This document shows, piece by piece, positions 25,522-36,300 of a stretch of DNA of 59,440 nt. Every line of letters starts with the position of its first letter. Positions within the stretch are counted from its first letter, which is position 1. The stretch lies in contig JAZNZY010000029.1 in the NCBI GenBank assembly GCA_045595165.1, positions 1 through 59,440 of the forward strand, read 5' to 3'. The notes beneath the pieces are model-generated. The model did no database searches. It saw only the letters and a list, made by a program, of their open reading frames with translations, and was not told the DNA's origin. The stretch comes from SFLA01 sp045595165. GTDB lineage: Bacteria; Bacillota; Clostridia; Oscillospirales; CAG-382. The translations under genes and the position numbers were made by a program.

Positions 25522-26733
25522 ATGGATAGATATGAATTTGAATCTGCGGCGGAAGCCGCGCAACGGTTCGGCGTTACTTTGCGAGCCGTGCAAAAATGGG
25601 CGGCGGCGGGAAGGATACCCGGCGCAAAAAAGGTCGGCAGAACTTGGTTTATTCCGAGAAATGCAATCGTTTTGGAAAACACCATAGATACTTCTTCATC
25701 AAGATCGCCCGCTAAAATATACAAAATATCGGATTTCCGTCCCTCTATGCCTTTGCTGAATTCGTCCTTCGAGCCGGGGAAATGCTTGGAATTTATCGAG
25801 TCTATTCCCGATGAAGACGATCGTAATATAGCTATGGGTGAGTATCTGTTTTATACAGGCAGGGCAGAAGCCGCCGTAGAGCTTCTCTCGACCTATGTGG
25901 ACAGCGAGGATGTATCATTAAGGTATTCCGCTTCGGTTATTACGATATTTGCGAGTATTTCTCACGGAAACACTCAAAAGGCAGAGCACGCGCAGGAGAT
26001 CGTATCCTCCCTTGTACGCGCTTCCTTCGGAAGCAATGCATCCGAGGAATTGAACGCTGTCGGTATTATGACGTTGATAGGCGGCTCTGTGCTGTGGCAT
26101 GCCCCCGTTCCCGAGCATTTGCCTGCTTTGAAGGATTATATCAAGTATTTGCCCGAGGGATACAGACTTTGGTGCTGTTATCTTATAGCACATCAGGCGT
26201 ATCTTGAAAAAGATTACGTAAAAGCGCTGACTGTTGCAGATATGGCGTTGGCATTTTGCGGTAAAACATATCCTCTGGCGGAGATTTATATACATATAAT
26301 ATCTGTTATCGCTTTAATGAACCTGCGCCGTCCCGAAGAAGCGAAAAAACGCTTTGAACGGGCTTGGGAGCTTACTCACAAAGATGGGTTTATTGAGCCC
26401 GTAGCGGAGCACCACGGAATGATGCTGGGAATAATTGAGGTATACTACAAGCGTTCCCACCCTGAGGATTATAAAAAGCTTATGGCTATTTCCGGAGTCT
26501 TCGGTAAATATTGGCGAAAGATACACAATATCCGCACCGCTTCCGAGGTTACGGATATACTTACTCCTACCGAGTTTACCGTTGCTATGCTTTATAACAG
26601 AGGATGGTCTGCGCAAGAAACCGCATCCTTCCTGGAGGTTTCGGAATCCACGGTGAGAAACTACATTAAAACTATATATATTAAGCTTGGAATTACAAAT
26701 AAAAAAGAACTTATGCGGTTTATGATCAAGTAA
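25522..26733 (+). CDS. Regulator with two DNA-binding domains (N-terminal HTH and C-terminal LuxR-type HTH)
   Basis: A 403-residue protein with an unusual layout. Residues 5-50 (AAEAAQRFGVTLRAVQKWAA, then GRTWFIPRNAI) look like the helix-turn-helix of excisionase/MerR-like proteins. About 70-320 is helical, TPR-like (AGRAEAAVELLSTYV and similar). The last 65 residues are a GerE/LuxR HTH (LTPTEFTVAMLYNRGWSAQE, then SESTVRNYIKTIYIKLGI). It is the last gene of the sugar-acid cluster and lies 217 bases before the adhesin operon, so it could control either. The start at 25522 has no clear ribosome site and is probably coupled to the cupin gene. Confidence 0.8.
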   Translation: MDRYEFESAAEAAQRFGVTLRAVQKWAAAGRIPGAKKVGRTWFIPRNAIVLENTIDTSSSRSPAKIYKISDFRPSMPLLNSSFEPGKCLEFIESIPDEDDRNIAMGEYLFYTGRAEAAVELLSTYVDSEDVSLRYSASVITIFASISHGNTQKAEHAQEIVSSLVRASFGSNASEELNAVGIMTLIGGSVLWHAPVPEHLPALKDYIKYLPEGYRLWCCYLIAHQAYLEKDYVKALTVADMALAFCGKTYPLAEIYIHIISVIALMNLRRPEEAKKRFERAWELTHKDGFIEPVAEHHGMMLGIIEVYYKRSHPEDYKKLMAISGVFGKYWRKIHNIRTASEVTDILTPTEFTVAMLYNRGWSAQETASFLEVSESTVRNYIKTIYIKLGITNKKELMRFMIK

Positions 26734-26765
26734 TTGTTCGTTCGCGTATTCGTTTTCTGTTCGTT

Positions 26766-26823
26766 CGTTCGCTGAGCGAACGTAAACTACGTTAAAAAAC
26801 GCCCTTTTATGGGGCGTTTTTTG
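26766..26823 (+). terminator. Hairpin plus terminator after the sugar-acid cluster
   Basis: A first stem CGTTCGC-TGA-GCGAACG (26766-26782), then an intrinsic terminator with arms AAAAAACGCCC and GGGCGTTTTTT (26794-26823). Confidence 0.85.
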
Positions 26824-26834
26824 TTTTTGTTAGG

Positions 26835-26866
26835 TACAAATTTGTAGGTTTTGACTTTCTGAAAGT
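26835..26866. promoter_or_regulatory. Two dyads upstream of the adhesin operon
   Basis: TACAAATTTGTA (26835-26846) is a perfect palindrome, and ACTTTC-T-GAAAGT (26854-26866) an inverted repeat. They lie about 90 and 70 bases before the expected transcript start, the place of class I activator sites. Confidence 0.45.
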
Positions 26867-26915
26867 TGCACGAAAAAATTTTTCTATTGGTCTAACGCGA
26901 ACGGAAGAATTAATG

Positions 26916-26921
26916 TATAAT
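26916..26921 (+). promoter_or_regulatory. -10 box of the adhesin operon
   Basis: Perfect TATAAT about 30 bases before the ATG at 26951, without a recognisable -35 at 16-18 bases. This fits an activated promoter. Confidence 0.45.
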
Positions 26922-26950
26922 TTATGCAGCAAAGAAAAAGGGGTGTTTTT

Positions 26951-27307
26951 ATGCACACAGAAAGAAAACGTGTCTATCTTCTTGATGGAGATGTCCTCGA
27001 GGTTATATCGGATTATAACGATGAATTTTCCATTTGGATCGAAAGATATATGGATTTCGAAAGCACTCCCAGATATACCCCGAACGGAAGACGGTGGCGA
27101 AGCGTGACCACCACAGATTGCAAATATGCAGATCCCGTTTTCAGGGATTGCGGCACTTGCCCGTATTTACAGAAAGAAAAAGAAAACGATCTTATCGGTG
27201 TCTGCTTCCACGAATCATTGCGCTGTGTTGCAGAAACAGGTACACCGGAATTTATCGATAATAACTCACTCACTTCCATTGGATACGAGAAAGGAACAAA
27301 GCTATGA
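26951..27307 (+). CDS. Small Cys-rich protein of unknown function, coupled to the adhesin
   Basis: A 118-residue protein not recognised. It starts at ATG 26951 after AAGGGGTG, has no signal peptide or membrane helix, and carries a central Cys set (DCKYADPVFRDCGTCPYLQ, then GVCFHESLRC) that could hold a metal or cluster. The frame is open a little further upstream, but that part lies over the -10 box. Its stop overlaps the start of the 3028-residue adhesin as ATGA, so the two are made together. A cytosolic regulator or helper for the adhesin is a guess from position. Confidence 0.7.
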   Translation: MHTERKRVYLLDGDVLEVISDYNDEFSIWIERYMDFESTPRYTPNGRRWRSVTTTDCKYADPVFRDCGTCPYLQKEKENDLIGVCFHESLRCVAETGTPEFIDNNSLTSIGYEKGTKL

Positions 27308-30300
27308 AAAAGTACAATCTTGCAAATAGAGCATTGAGCGTTATACTCGCACTGTGCATTATTATTCCTTGCATACCTATCATTTCTCTGGTGGGCTCTG
27401 CCGCTCCTGCGGCGGGTGTTGCCGTGGCCGATCCTTCCACTGCAAACAATTATCATCAGATGCTTGGCACGGATGCTGACGGCAACCGTTATTCGGGCAG
27501 AGTCTGGTTTGATAAATCGGTGTTTACTTACGGCGATGAGGCTTCTCTCCCGCTTCACAGCGATTTTTCAGGACTCGCGGCAGATACCATTAAGATCGAC
27601 AGTAACTTTATGGTTGTCGGTTCTGCTTTAGGTTCCACTACTTCTGTTGTAACAACCACCTCGACCGCAGCATCTGTCGACGTTGTTCTTATTTTGGATA
27701 ACTCGACTTCGATGTACGATGAGACAAACAACACATCCAGGCTTGAAAAAGTGGTCGCAGCGGCAAATGACCTTATTAAAGGAATCACTTCAGGTGATGA
27801 TAACCGCCTTGCCATTGTTGCGTATTCCGGCGAAGCGGAAACGTTGCTCCCTCTCGATTATTATAAAGAGAACGCAAGTGTACTCAGTATCACGTCCAGC
27901 GGCAAAGGGCAAAACAGAAATTACTATTACACCGCTTCCGCAACTCCCGTTGGGAAGACAGGCGCCGTTTCCGAAACCTTTAGCGTAAGCCAGTGGGGTA
28001 CGAACGTTCAGATCGGCGTTGATATGGGTATGAAGATTCTCTCCAATGCATCTGATCCCTCCGGCAGAATTCCCATTGTTATATTGCTTACCGATGGTGT
28101 TTCCAACGTAGCGTCTACACAGGGCTGGTACGCTCCTACTTTTACAAACCGCGGTAATCACGGCAACCCTACCAATCAATACGTTTCTTTCGCAACGTTA
28201 CTTACTGCCGCTTACGGCAGATCACGTATTACTGCAAATTACGGTATGGCGCCCTCCGTCTACGGTATAGGTGTTGATCTTACCGCAGGCAGCGATGCAA
28301 GCGTTGTAATGGATCCTGCAAATTACCTTAAGTCCACAGGCTCCAACGTTGCCAAAGCTACTTATGCGTTGTTTGAACAGTGGCAAGCCGCCACGGAAAC
28401 TTTCTCTTATGAATACAATTCCGGTGGCAGTAAATACACTTGGAAATATGAACAGCTTCCTTCCAACTATCCCGGTACAAAGCAGGATATTATAAATAAT
28501 ATAAACTACGTAGACAAATATTATCCGATCGGAAGCGAAAAAATATCCGAAGTTTTTGGTGAAATACTTATAGAGATCAACGAGAAAGCCTTCGTTCCTC
28601 TGGTGGATAAGGTTGTTCAGGGCGAGGTGGAGATCGATACTCCTCTCACTTACGTTGATTATATCGGCGATTATATGGAGGTTAAGGAATTTAAGGCGGT
28701 TACCTTGTTCGGAAAGATATATTCCGTTTCCAAATCCCTTGAAGCTCCCATAATTACCGATACCGTAAATTCCGACGGTACCGTTACCCGCAAAGCGGTA
28801 ACTGCTTATATCGTTGAATCCGATACCATAACCAATCCCTCTCTCGGCACTACCTTTGACGTTGCTGATGCGGTTAAGATCACCGTTACCGAAACCTATA
28901 TCGCCGAAAACGTAAACGGTGTTTACGAAAAGATCGGTGTAGGTAAGCAGGAGGTGCGGGCATCCATTCCCGCCGCAGCTCTTCCTCTTATTTACGATAA
29001 GGTAGTAAATAATCAGGGCGTTATCACCTACGAAACCAATCGCGGCGAAGTAGTTCCTCTCCGTCTTTACTATACCGTTGATATCGTTGACAGCGTTCTG
29101 GATGCAAACGGCGACGTCATCACGGATCGCCTTTCCGCAGAATATCTGGCGAAGAACACCAATTCCGACGGAACCATAAACTTCTATCCCGGTCAGTACG
29201 GTGTGATGAACTCCGAAGAAACTATAAACGGTGTTACCGACATTTTCAAGGGCGATGCTCACGCAGAGGCAACTCCCGCTATGGATAACCGTTTCTATTA
29301 CCACCGGAACAATTACCCCGTATATATTACCGCTACCGATAAAAACGGTGACGATATTGTTTGGGATGCTGACGAATACGGCGTGCTTTATTATCAGGGC
29401 AACGGTATTGATCGGACTCTCAACGATGCGTACAAGACCGAATACCTGCTTTATTCTCAGGTTTCCGGTCTGGCAGATGCAGATCAGGTATACACTATGG
29501 TTGCTTTTTACCGTCCCACCACCGGTGGCGCGGGAGAAGCTGTGGGCTATCTCGTATATACCGATTGGCAGTATCTTAAGGATTCCCTGGCATATTACGA
29601 TGACGTAAACAAGGTATATATCAACGGTTACGAAAACGGTGCGTTTGTAACTTCTGCAACCGAAGGCTACAACGTATCCGCCGATGTAGTGGATGCATAT
29701 ATCGCCGCCAAGGGTATTGACAAGAGCGACGTTATCTGCGCTCTTGGTATTGATACCTGGCGCACAAGCCGTCTTCACAATATGATCGTATCCAAAACAA
29801 CCAACGTTACAGATACGGCTGAAAACGTAGTCGTTCCCGTTAAAAACGAGGACATTCTTCACGACGGTAATCTGGTAGCTTGGCTGGGCAACAACGGTAA
29901 GCTTACTCTCGTTCCTCAGCAGGGACTTTCTGTTACCAAGACGGTTGATCAAGCTGTAAGCGGTGCAGAAACCGAATTTGAGGTGACCGTTACCGTTAAC
30001 AGTATCGATTTTACTCCCAAATTCCTTGATTCCGACGGAAACGCCTTTAACAGTGTTCCCGTGCTCAAGAATACCGATACTCTTAAAACCACTATTACTC
30101 TTACGCTTACTGCAGGCGAAACGGTTTATATAACCAATCTTCCCACAGGTGTAACATATACCGTTTCCGAAGCGGCAAGTAACTATTACAAGCCCTCATA
30201 TACCAACGAAGCAGGCGTTATCGCCGCAAATACCGTAACTGCGGTTTCAGTTGTAAACTCTCCCAAAACTTACGGAGATCTGGTTATTTCCAAGGAAGTT

Positions 30301-33300
30301 ATCCACCCCTTCGGCGGAAATCTGGATAACGAGTTCGATTTCGTTCTCACCATTGCGGGAATAACTCAGTGGGAAGCAGACAACAAGCTTTCCGTGCCTG
30401 CAGGCGCATCCGTTTCCGTTTCGGGCAACATCGCAACCGTAACGGGAATAAAGATAACAGACGGTAGCTCCGTAACCGTAACGGGAATACCCGTAGGCGC
30501 GGTCTACACAGTACAGGAAAACCCCGAAAAAGGATTTGCACTTGATACCGCAAAGACCACCGGTATCGCAGGTACTATCTCATCTGATGTTTCTTATGCG
30601 GATTTTGTCAATAATTACGATCCCAATCCTCCTGTAAACGCAACCCTTACCGTAAGCGGTACAAAGACGTTTACTACCAATACTGATGGCGATTGGACAT
30701 TTAACTTCAAGGTACAGGAGCTTATGGGCGACGGAACCTACGTTGACGTATCCGGCGCAACCGCATCCGTCAATATGACAACCGGCGGCACGAAGGATTA
30801 CTCCATAGTATTCGATGCTCTTTATACCAACGTGGGAACACACTATTACCGCGTAGTAGAGGTAGTTGGCGGCGATGCTAATATGACCTATGATACCACA
30901 GAAGGTTTGTTCAAGGTTACCGTTTCCGATCCCGGCGTTATCGATGGCGTTCTCATAGTTGACGTTGAAGCAATATCCGATTCTTCTGTTTCCTCCGAGG
31001 TTTCCGATGATATCGAACACTTCACCGTTGATGTGGATTTCGAAAACCATTATAACGCAAACGGCACTCACGCCGAGCTTAATATCCAAAAGATACTCAA
31101 CAATAACACAGGCGTTTCTATCCCTCTCAATATTTTTGAATTTGAGCTTAAGCAGGGAAGTGCGGTAATCGATACCGTTCACACCGATGCAAGCGGAAAA
31201 GCTGTTATATCTCTTCCCATTGATGCGGCAGGAACCTACGAATACACTCTTTCCGAGGTTGACGGCGGCAAATCGGGAATGACCTATGATGATACCGTAT
31301 ACACCGTAATCGTTACCGCGCAAAACGTTGGCGGTCAGTTGGTTGCAACCCTTTCCGTAAACGGCACCGAAAGCAATACCGCTACCTTTACCAACACTTA
31401 TTCTCTCGATCCTGTTTCCGTTACCTTAAACGGAAGTAAGATACTCCAGAATAAGGCTCTTAAAGCAGGTGAATTCAGCTTCGAGATTTACGCCGCAGAT
31501 GAGCTTTATCACAAGCTTACAAACGGCTATACCGCAACTGCAACGGCAGGGGACAGCGGAATCTTCTCCTTCGTGCTTCCCGAATTCACCAAAGCGGGCA
31601 CTTACAGATATGTTATTACCGAAGTGGTACCTGCTTCTGCACAAGATAACGTTCTTAACGGCATAACCTACGATACCTCCGTATATCACGTTACCGTAGT
31701 AATAAGTGATGACGGCAGCGGCAAGCTGGCATCTTCCGTACAGATATCCAAGCTGGGTACAGGTGCGGTAAGCGGTATCACCTTTACAAACGTATACAAT
31801 GCCGTAGGTACAGAATCTCTTACATTCGAGGGAGAAAAGACACTTGTCGGCAGAGAGCTTCACGGCTCCGAGTTCACCTTCGCTATTGAGGTGGAAAAGG
31901 ACGGCGTTGCTCAGGCTACTGTTAACACCACCAACCTTTCTACCGGAAAGATACAGTTCCCCGCATTTACGTATACCGAAGCGGATATCGGCAGCACCTA
32001 TTCCTACCGTGTATATGAGGTGATCCCCACAGATGCATTGGACGGCGTTTATCTGGGCGTTACCTACACCAAGACTGTATATTCCGTAACTGTTTCCGTA
32101 AAGGATAACGGAGAGGGCGGAATAGCTCTCGATATAATCGGTGATTACGAGGGACTTGATTTTACCAACACTTACAATGCTCAGCCCGTAAGCGTAGGTC
32201 TTGACGGTATAAAGACCCTTAACGGCAGAGAGCTTAAAGCGGGCGAATTTGAGTTTGTACTCAAAAACTCCGCAGGAACAGAAATCGAAACTGTTTCCAA
32301 TAAGGCAGACGGAACCTTCGTATTTGCCGACCTTACCTTTACCTCAGCAGGCATATACAAATACACCGTATCCGAGGTTAAAGGCGGCAAAGGCGGCGTT
32401 GCATACGATGAAACCGTATACACCGTAACTATTACAGTAACCGATAACGGCAAGGGCTTTCTTAATGCGCAAACCGTTATAAGCGGCAGCGGAACTCTCT
32501 CCTTCACCAACGTTTATACTACTGAAAATGTAACTGTCAGCATACCCGGCGTAAAGACTCTGGATGGCAGAAAGATGGAAGCAGGCGAATTCACCTTCGG
32601 TATTTACAGAGCAAACGTAGTTGACGGCAAGTTCGAAATCAACGGTGATGTTGTTGTTACCGCTACCAACGATGAAAACGGCAATTTCGTATTCCCCGAA
32701 GGCGTTTTCACCACTCCCGGTACCTCTTATTTCGTGATCAAGGAGATAAACGGCGGCGAGAGCGGCATAACCTACGATACTACCGTTTACAATATGACCG
32801 TTACCGTAACCGATAACGGGGAAGGTAAGCTTGTTGCAGACGTAGCTATAACCGATATAGGCGGCAATAAAGCCGAATTGGAATTCCACAACGTATTTAC
32901 TCCCGCAGATCTTCCCGTATCCTTTGGCGGCACGAAGCTTTATAACAAGTCCTTGGCGGTAGGCGATTTCAGTTTCCAACTCAAGGATGAGGACGGCAAC
33001 CTGCTTCAGACCGTATCCAACGATGCAAGCGGTAATTACAAGTTTGACATTGTTTACACCGCTTCCGATATCGGCAAGACCTTTAAATACACCGTATCCG
33101 AAGTTAACGGCGGTAAGGGCGGCGTAACATATGATACCGCCGTATACGAATTCAGCGTAACCGTAGTTTCCGAAAACGGACTTTTGGTTGCCAACGTAAG
33201 CGGTGCGAATACAAGCGCTCTTAACTTTACCAACTCTTACGGAGTAAAGCCTGTACAGACGGTTATTTCCGGTACCAAGATTCTGGTGGGCAGAGATATG

Positions 33301-36300
33301 GCGAACGGCGAATTCGCATTCGTGCTCAAGGATTCATTCGGAAACGCTATCGAAACCGTTTCCAACAACGGCGAGGAATTTAAGTTCAGTCCCATCACCT
33401 ATGTTGCGGCAGGAACTTATACCTATACCGTGTCCGAGGTTAAAGGCGACAAGGGCGGCGTAACCTATGATGAAACCGTATACACCGTAACCGTAATCGT
33501 TACCGACAACGGCGACGGAACTCTTACCGCAGTACAAGTGATTGACGGCGCATCTTCTCTCTCCTTCACAAACCTTTATGCGGCTTCCGGTACCGCATAT
33601 GCGGACATAAACGGCGTAAAAGCTCTCGACGGCAGAACACTCAAAGCAGGGGAGTTTGAATTCCTGCTTGAGGACAGCGCAGGAAACGATATCGAAACCG
33701 CTTCCAACAAAGCGGACGGCACCTTCGCGTTCACCCGTCTTACCTATACCTCCGCAGGCGTATACAAGTACACCGTAACCGAGGTTAAGGGTGACAAGGG
33801 CGGCGTAACCTACGATGATACCGTATACACCGTAACCGTTACCGTAACCGATAACGGCAAGGGCGGATTTGAATCTGATATTTCTGTTGATAAAAACGGC
33901 GTTATCAGCTTCAACAACGGATACTCCGCTTCTTCCGCAGATGTAACCCTCAGCGGCGAAAAGACCCTTAACGGAAGAGATATTATTGACGGCGAATTCG
34001 AATTCCTTCTCAAGGATCTGAATGGCAACGTTATCCGTACCGCTTCCAGCTCAGGCAATAAGTTCAGCTTTGAAAAGATAACCTACACGGTCGAAGGAAC
34101 TTATACCTACACCGTAACCGAGGTAAAGGGTGATAAGGGCGGCGTATCTTACGATGAAACCGTATACACCGTGACCGTAACCGTAACAGATAACGGCGAG
34201 GGCAAGCTGGTTGCTTCCGTTGATATCGACAACGGCGGAGCCCTGTCCTTCACCAACAATTACTCTGCATCTAAAGTAGACGTAGCGCTCAAAGGAACGA
34301 AGACTCTTACCGGCAGAGATATTATTGACGGCGAGTTTACCTTCCAAATCAAGGATGCAGACGGCTACGTGGTAGGCGAGGCAGTAAACAGCGGAAATTC
34401 CTTCGCGTTTGATGCTCTCACCTTTACCAAAGCAGGCGAATATACCTACACCGTAACCGAGGTAAACGGCGGCAAGGGCGGTGTGACTTACGACAATACC
34501 GTATACACCGTTACAGTAACCGTAACCGACAACGGCGAAGGCGAGCTTGTTGCAACCGTATCCGGCGGCGACGTTATCTCCTTCAAGAATACCTATTCTT
34601 CTGCTTCCGCTTCCGTAGAACTGGACGGCACGAAAACTCTCGTGGGCAGAGATATGGCAGACGGCGAATTTACCTTCCTGCTTAAGGATAAGGACGGAAA
34701 TTTGGTAGACGAAGCTGTTAATGCAGGTAATGTGTTTGCGTTTGATGCTCTCACCTTTACCAAAGCAGGCGAATATACCTACACCGTGTCCGAGGTAAAC
34801 GGCGGCAAGGGCGGGGTAACCTACGATGATACCGTATACACCGTAACCGTAACCGTTACCGATAACGGCGCAGGCGAACTTGTTGCAACCGTTGAAGGCG
34901 GCGACGCTATCGCCTTCACCAACCTTTACAACACCGAGGATGAAAAGGTAGTTATCGGCGGCAGCAAGGTGCTTGCAGGCAGAGATATGACCGATGGTGA
35001 ATTTAAGTTCCTGCTTAAAGATTCCGAAGGCAATACAGTATCCGAAGCAGTTAACGCAGGCAACTCGTTCACCTTTGAAGCACTTGCTTTCGATAAGGTC
35101 GGTACTTATACCTACACCGTATCCGAGGTAAAAGGCGATAAGGGCGGTGTAACATACGATGAAACCGTATACACCGTAACTGTTACCGTAACCGACAACG
35201 GCGAGGGCAAGCTTGTTGCAACCGTTGAAGGCGGCGAAGCCATTACCTTTACCAATACCTATTCCGCAGCCAAAGCAGACGTTGTTATAAGCGGCAGCAA
35301 GGTGCTTACCGGCAGAGATATTATCGACGGTGAGTTTACCTTCCAACTTAAGGATGCAGACGGCGACGTAATAAGCGAAGCTGTCAATGCAGGAAACGCA
35401 TTTACCTTTGAAGCACTTACCTTCGATCAAGCGGGCGTTTACACCTACACCGTATCCGAGGCAAAGGGCGATAAGGGCGGCGTAACCTACGATGCGACTG
35501 TCTACACCGTAACCGTTACCGTAACCGACAACGGCGAGGGACAGCTCGTTGCAACCGTAGCAGGCGGCGAAAGCATTAAGTTTACCAATAGCTATGCTCC
35601 CGCATCCGTAACCGCAGAGCTTAGCGGTACCAAGACTCTTACAGGCAGAGATCTGCTTGACGGCGAGTTCGAATTCCTGCTTAAGGACACCGATGGTATT
35701 CTCCTTCAGACCGTTGCAAATAACGCCGATGGTGTGTTCGCTTTCGAAGCACTTACCTTTGACAAGGTCGGTGAATACACCTATACTGTAACCGAAGTAA
35801 ACGGAGGCAAGGGCGGCGTAACCTACGATGCGACTGTCTACACCGTAACCGTTACCGTAACCGATAACGGGGAAGGTCAGCTCGTAGCGACCGTATCCGG
35901 CGGCGAAACCATTAACTTCACCAACGAATACTCCGCTTTGAACGCATCCGTTATCGTAAGCGGTATCAAGAACCTTGTAGGCAGGGAACTTGCAGACGGC
36001 GAATTTGCATTCCAACTTAAGGATAAGGACGGCAACGTTCTCCAGACCGTAAGAAACGGAGCAGACGGCAAGATCGAATTTGCGGCTATCGAATTTGATA
36101 AGGTTGGCGAATACGTATACTCCGTAACCGAGATGCTTGCAGATGAGCTCGGTATGAATTACGATGAAACCATCTACACCGTAACCGTGACCGTAACCGA
36201 TAACGGCGAAGGACAGCTTACAGCTTCCGTAACCGTAAGCGGCGACGGCGTGATCGAGTTCAACAACGAGTACATTCCTCAGACTCCTCAGTTGGGTGAT

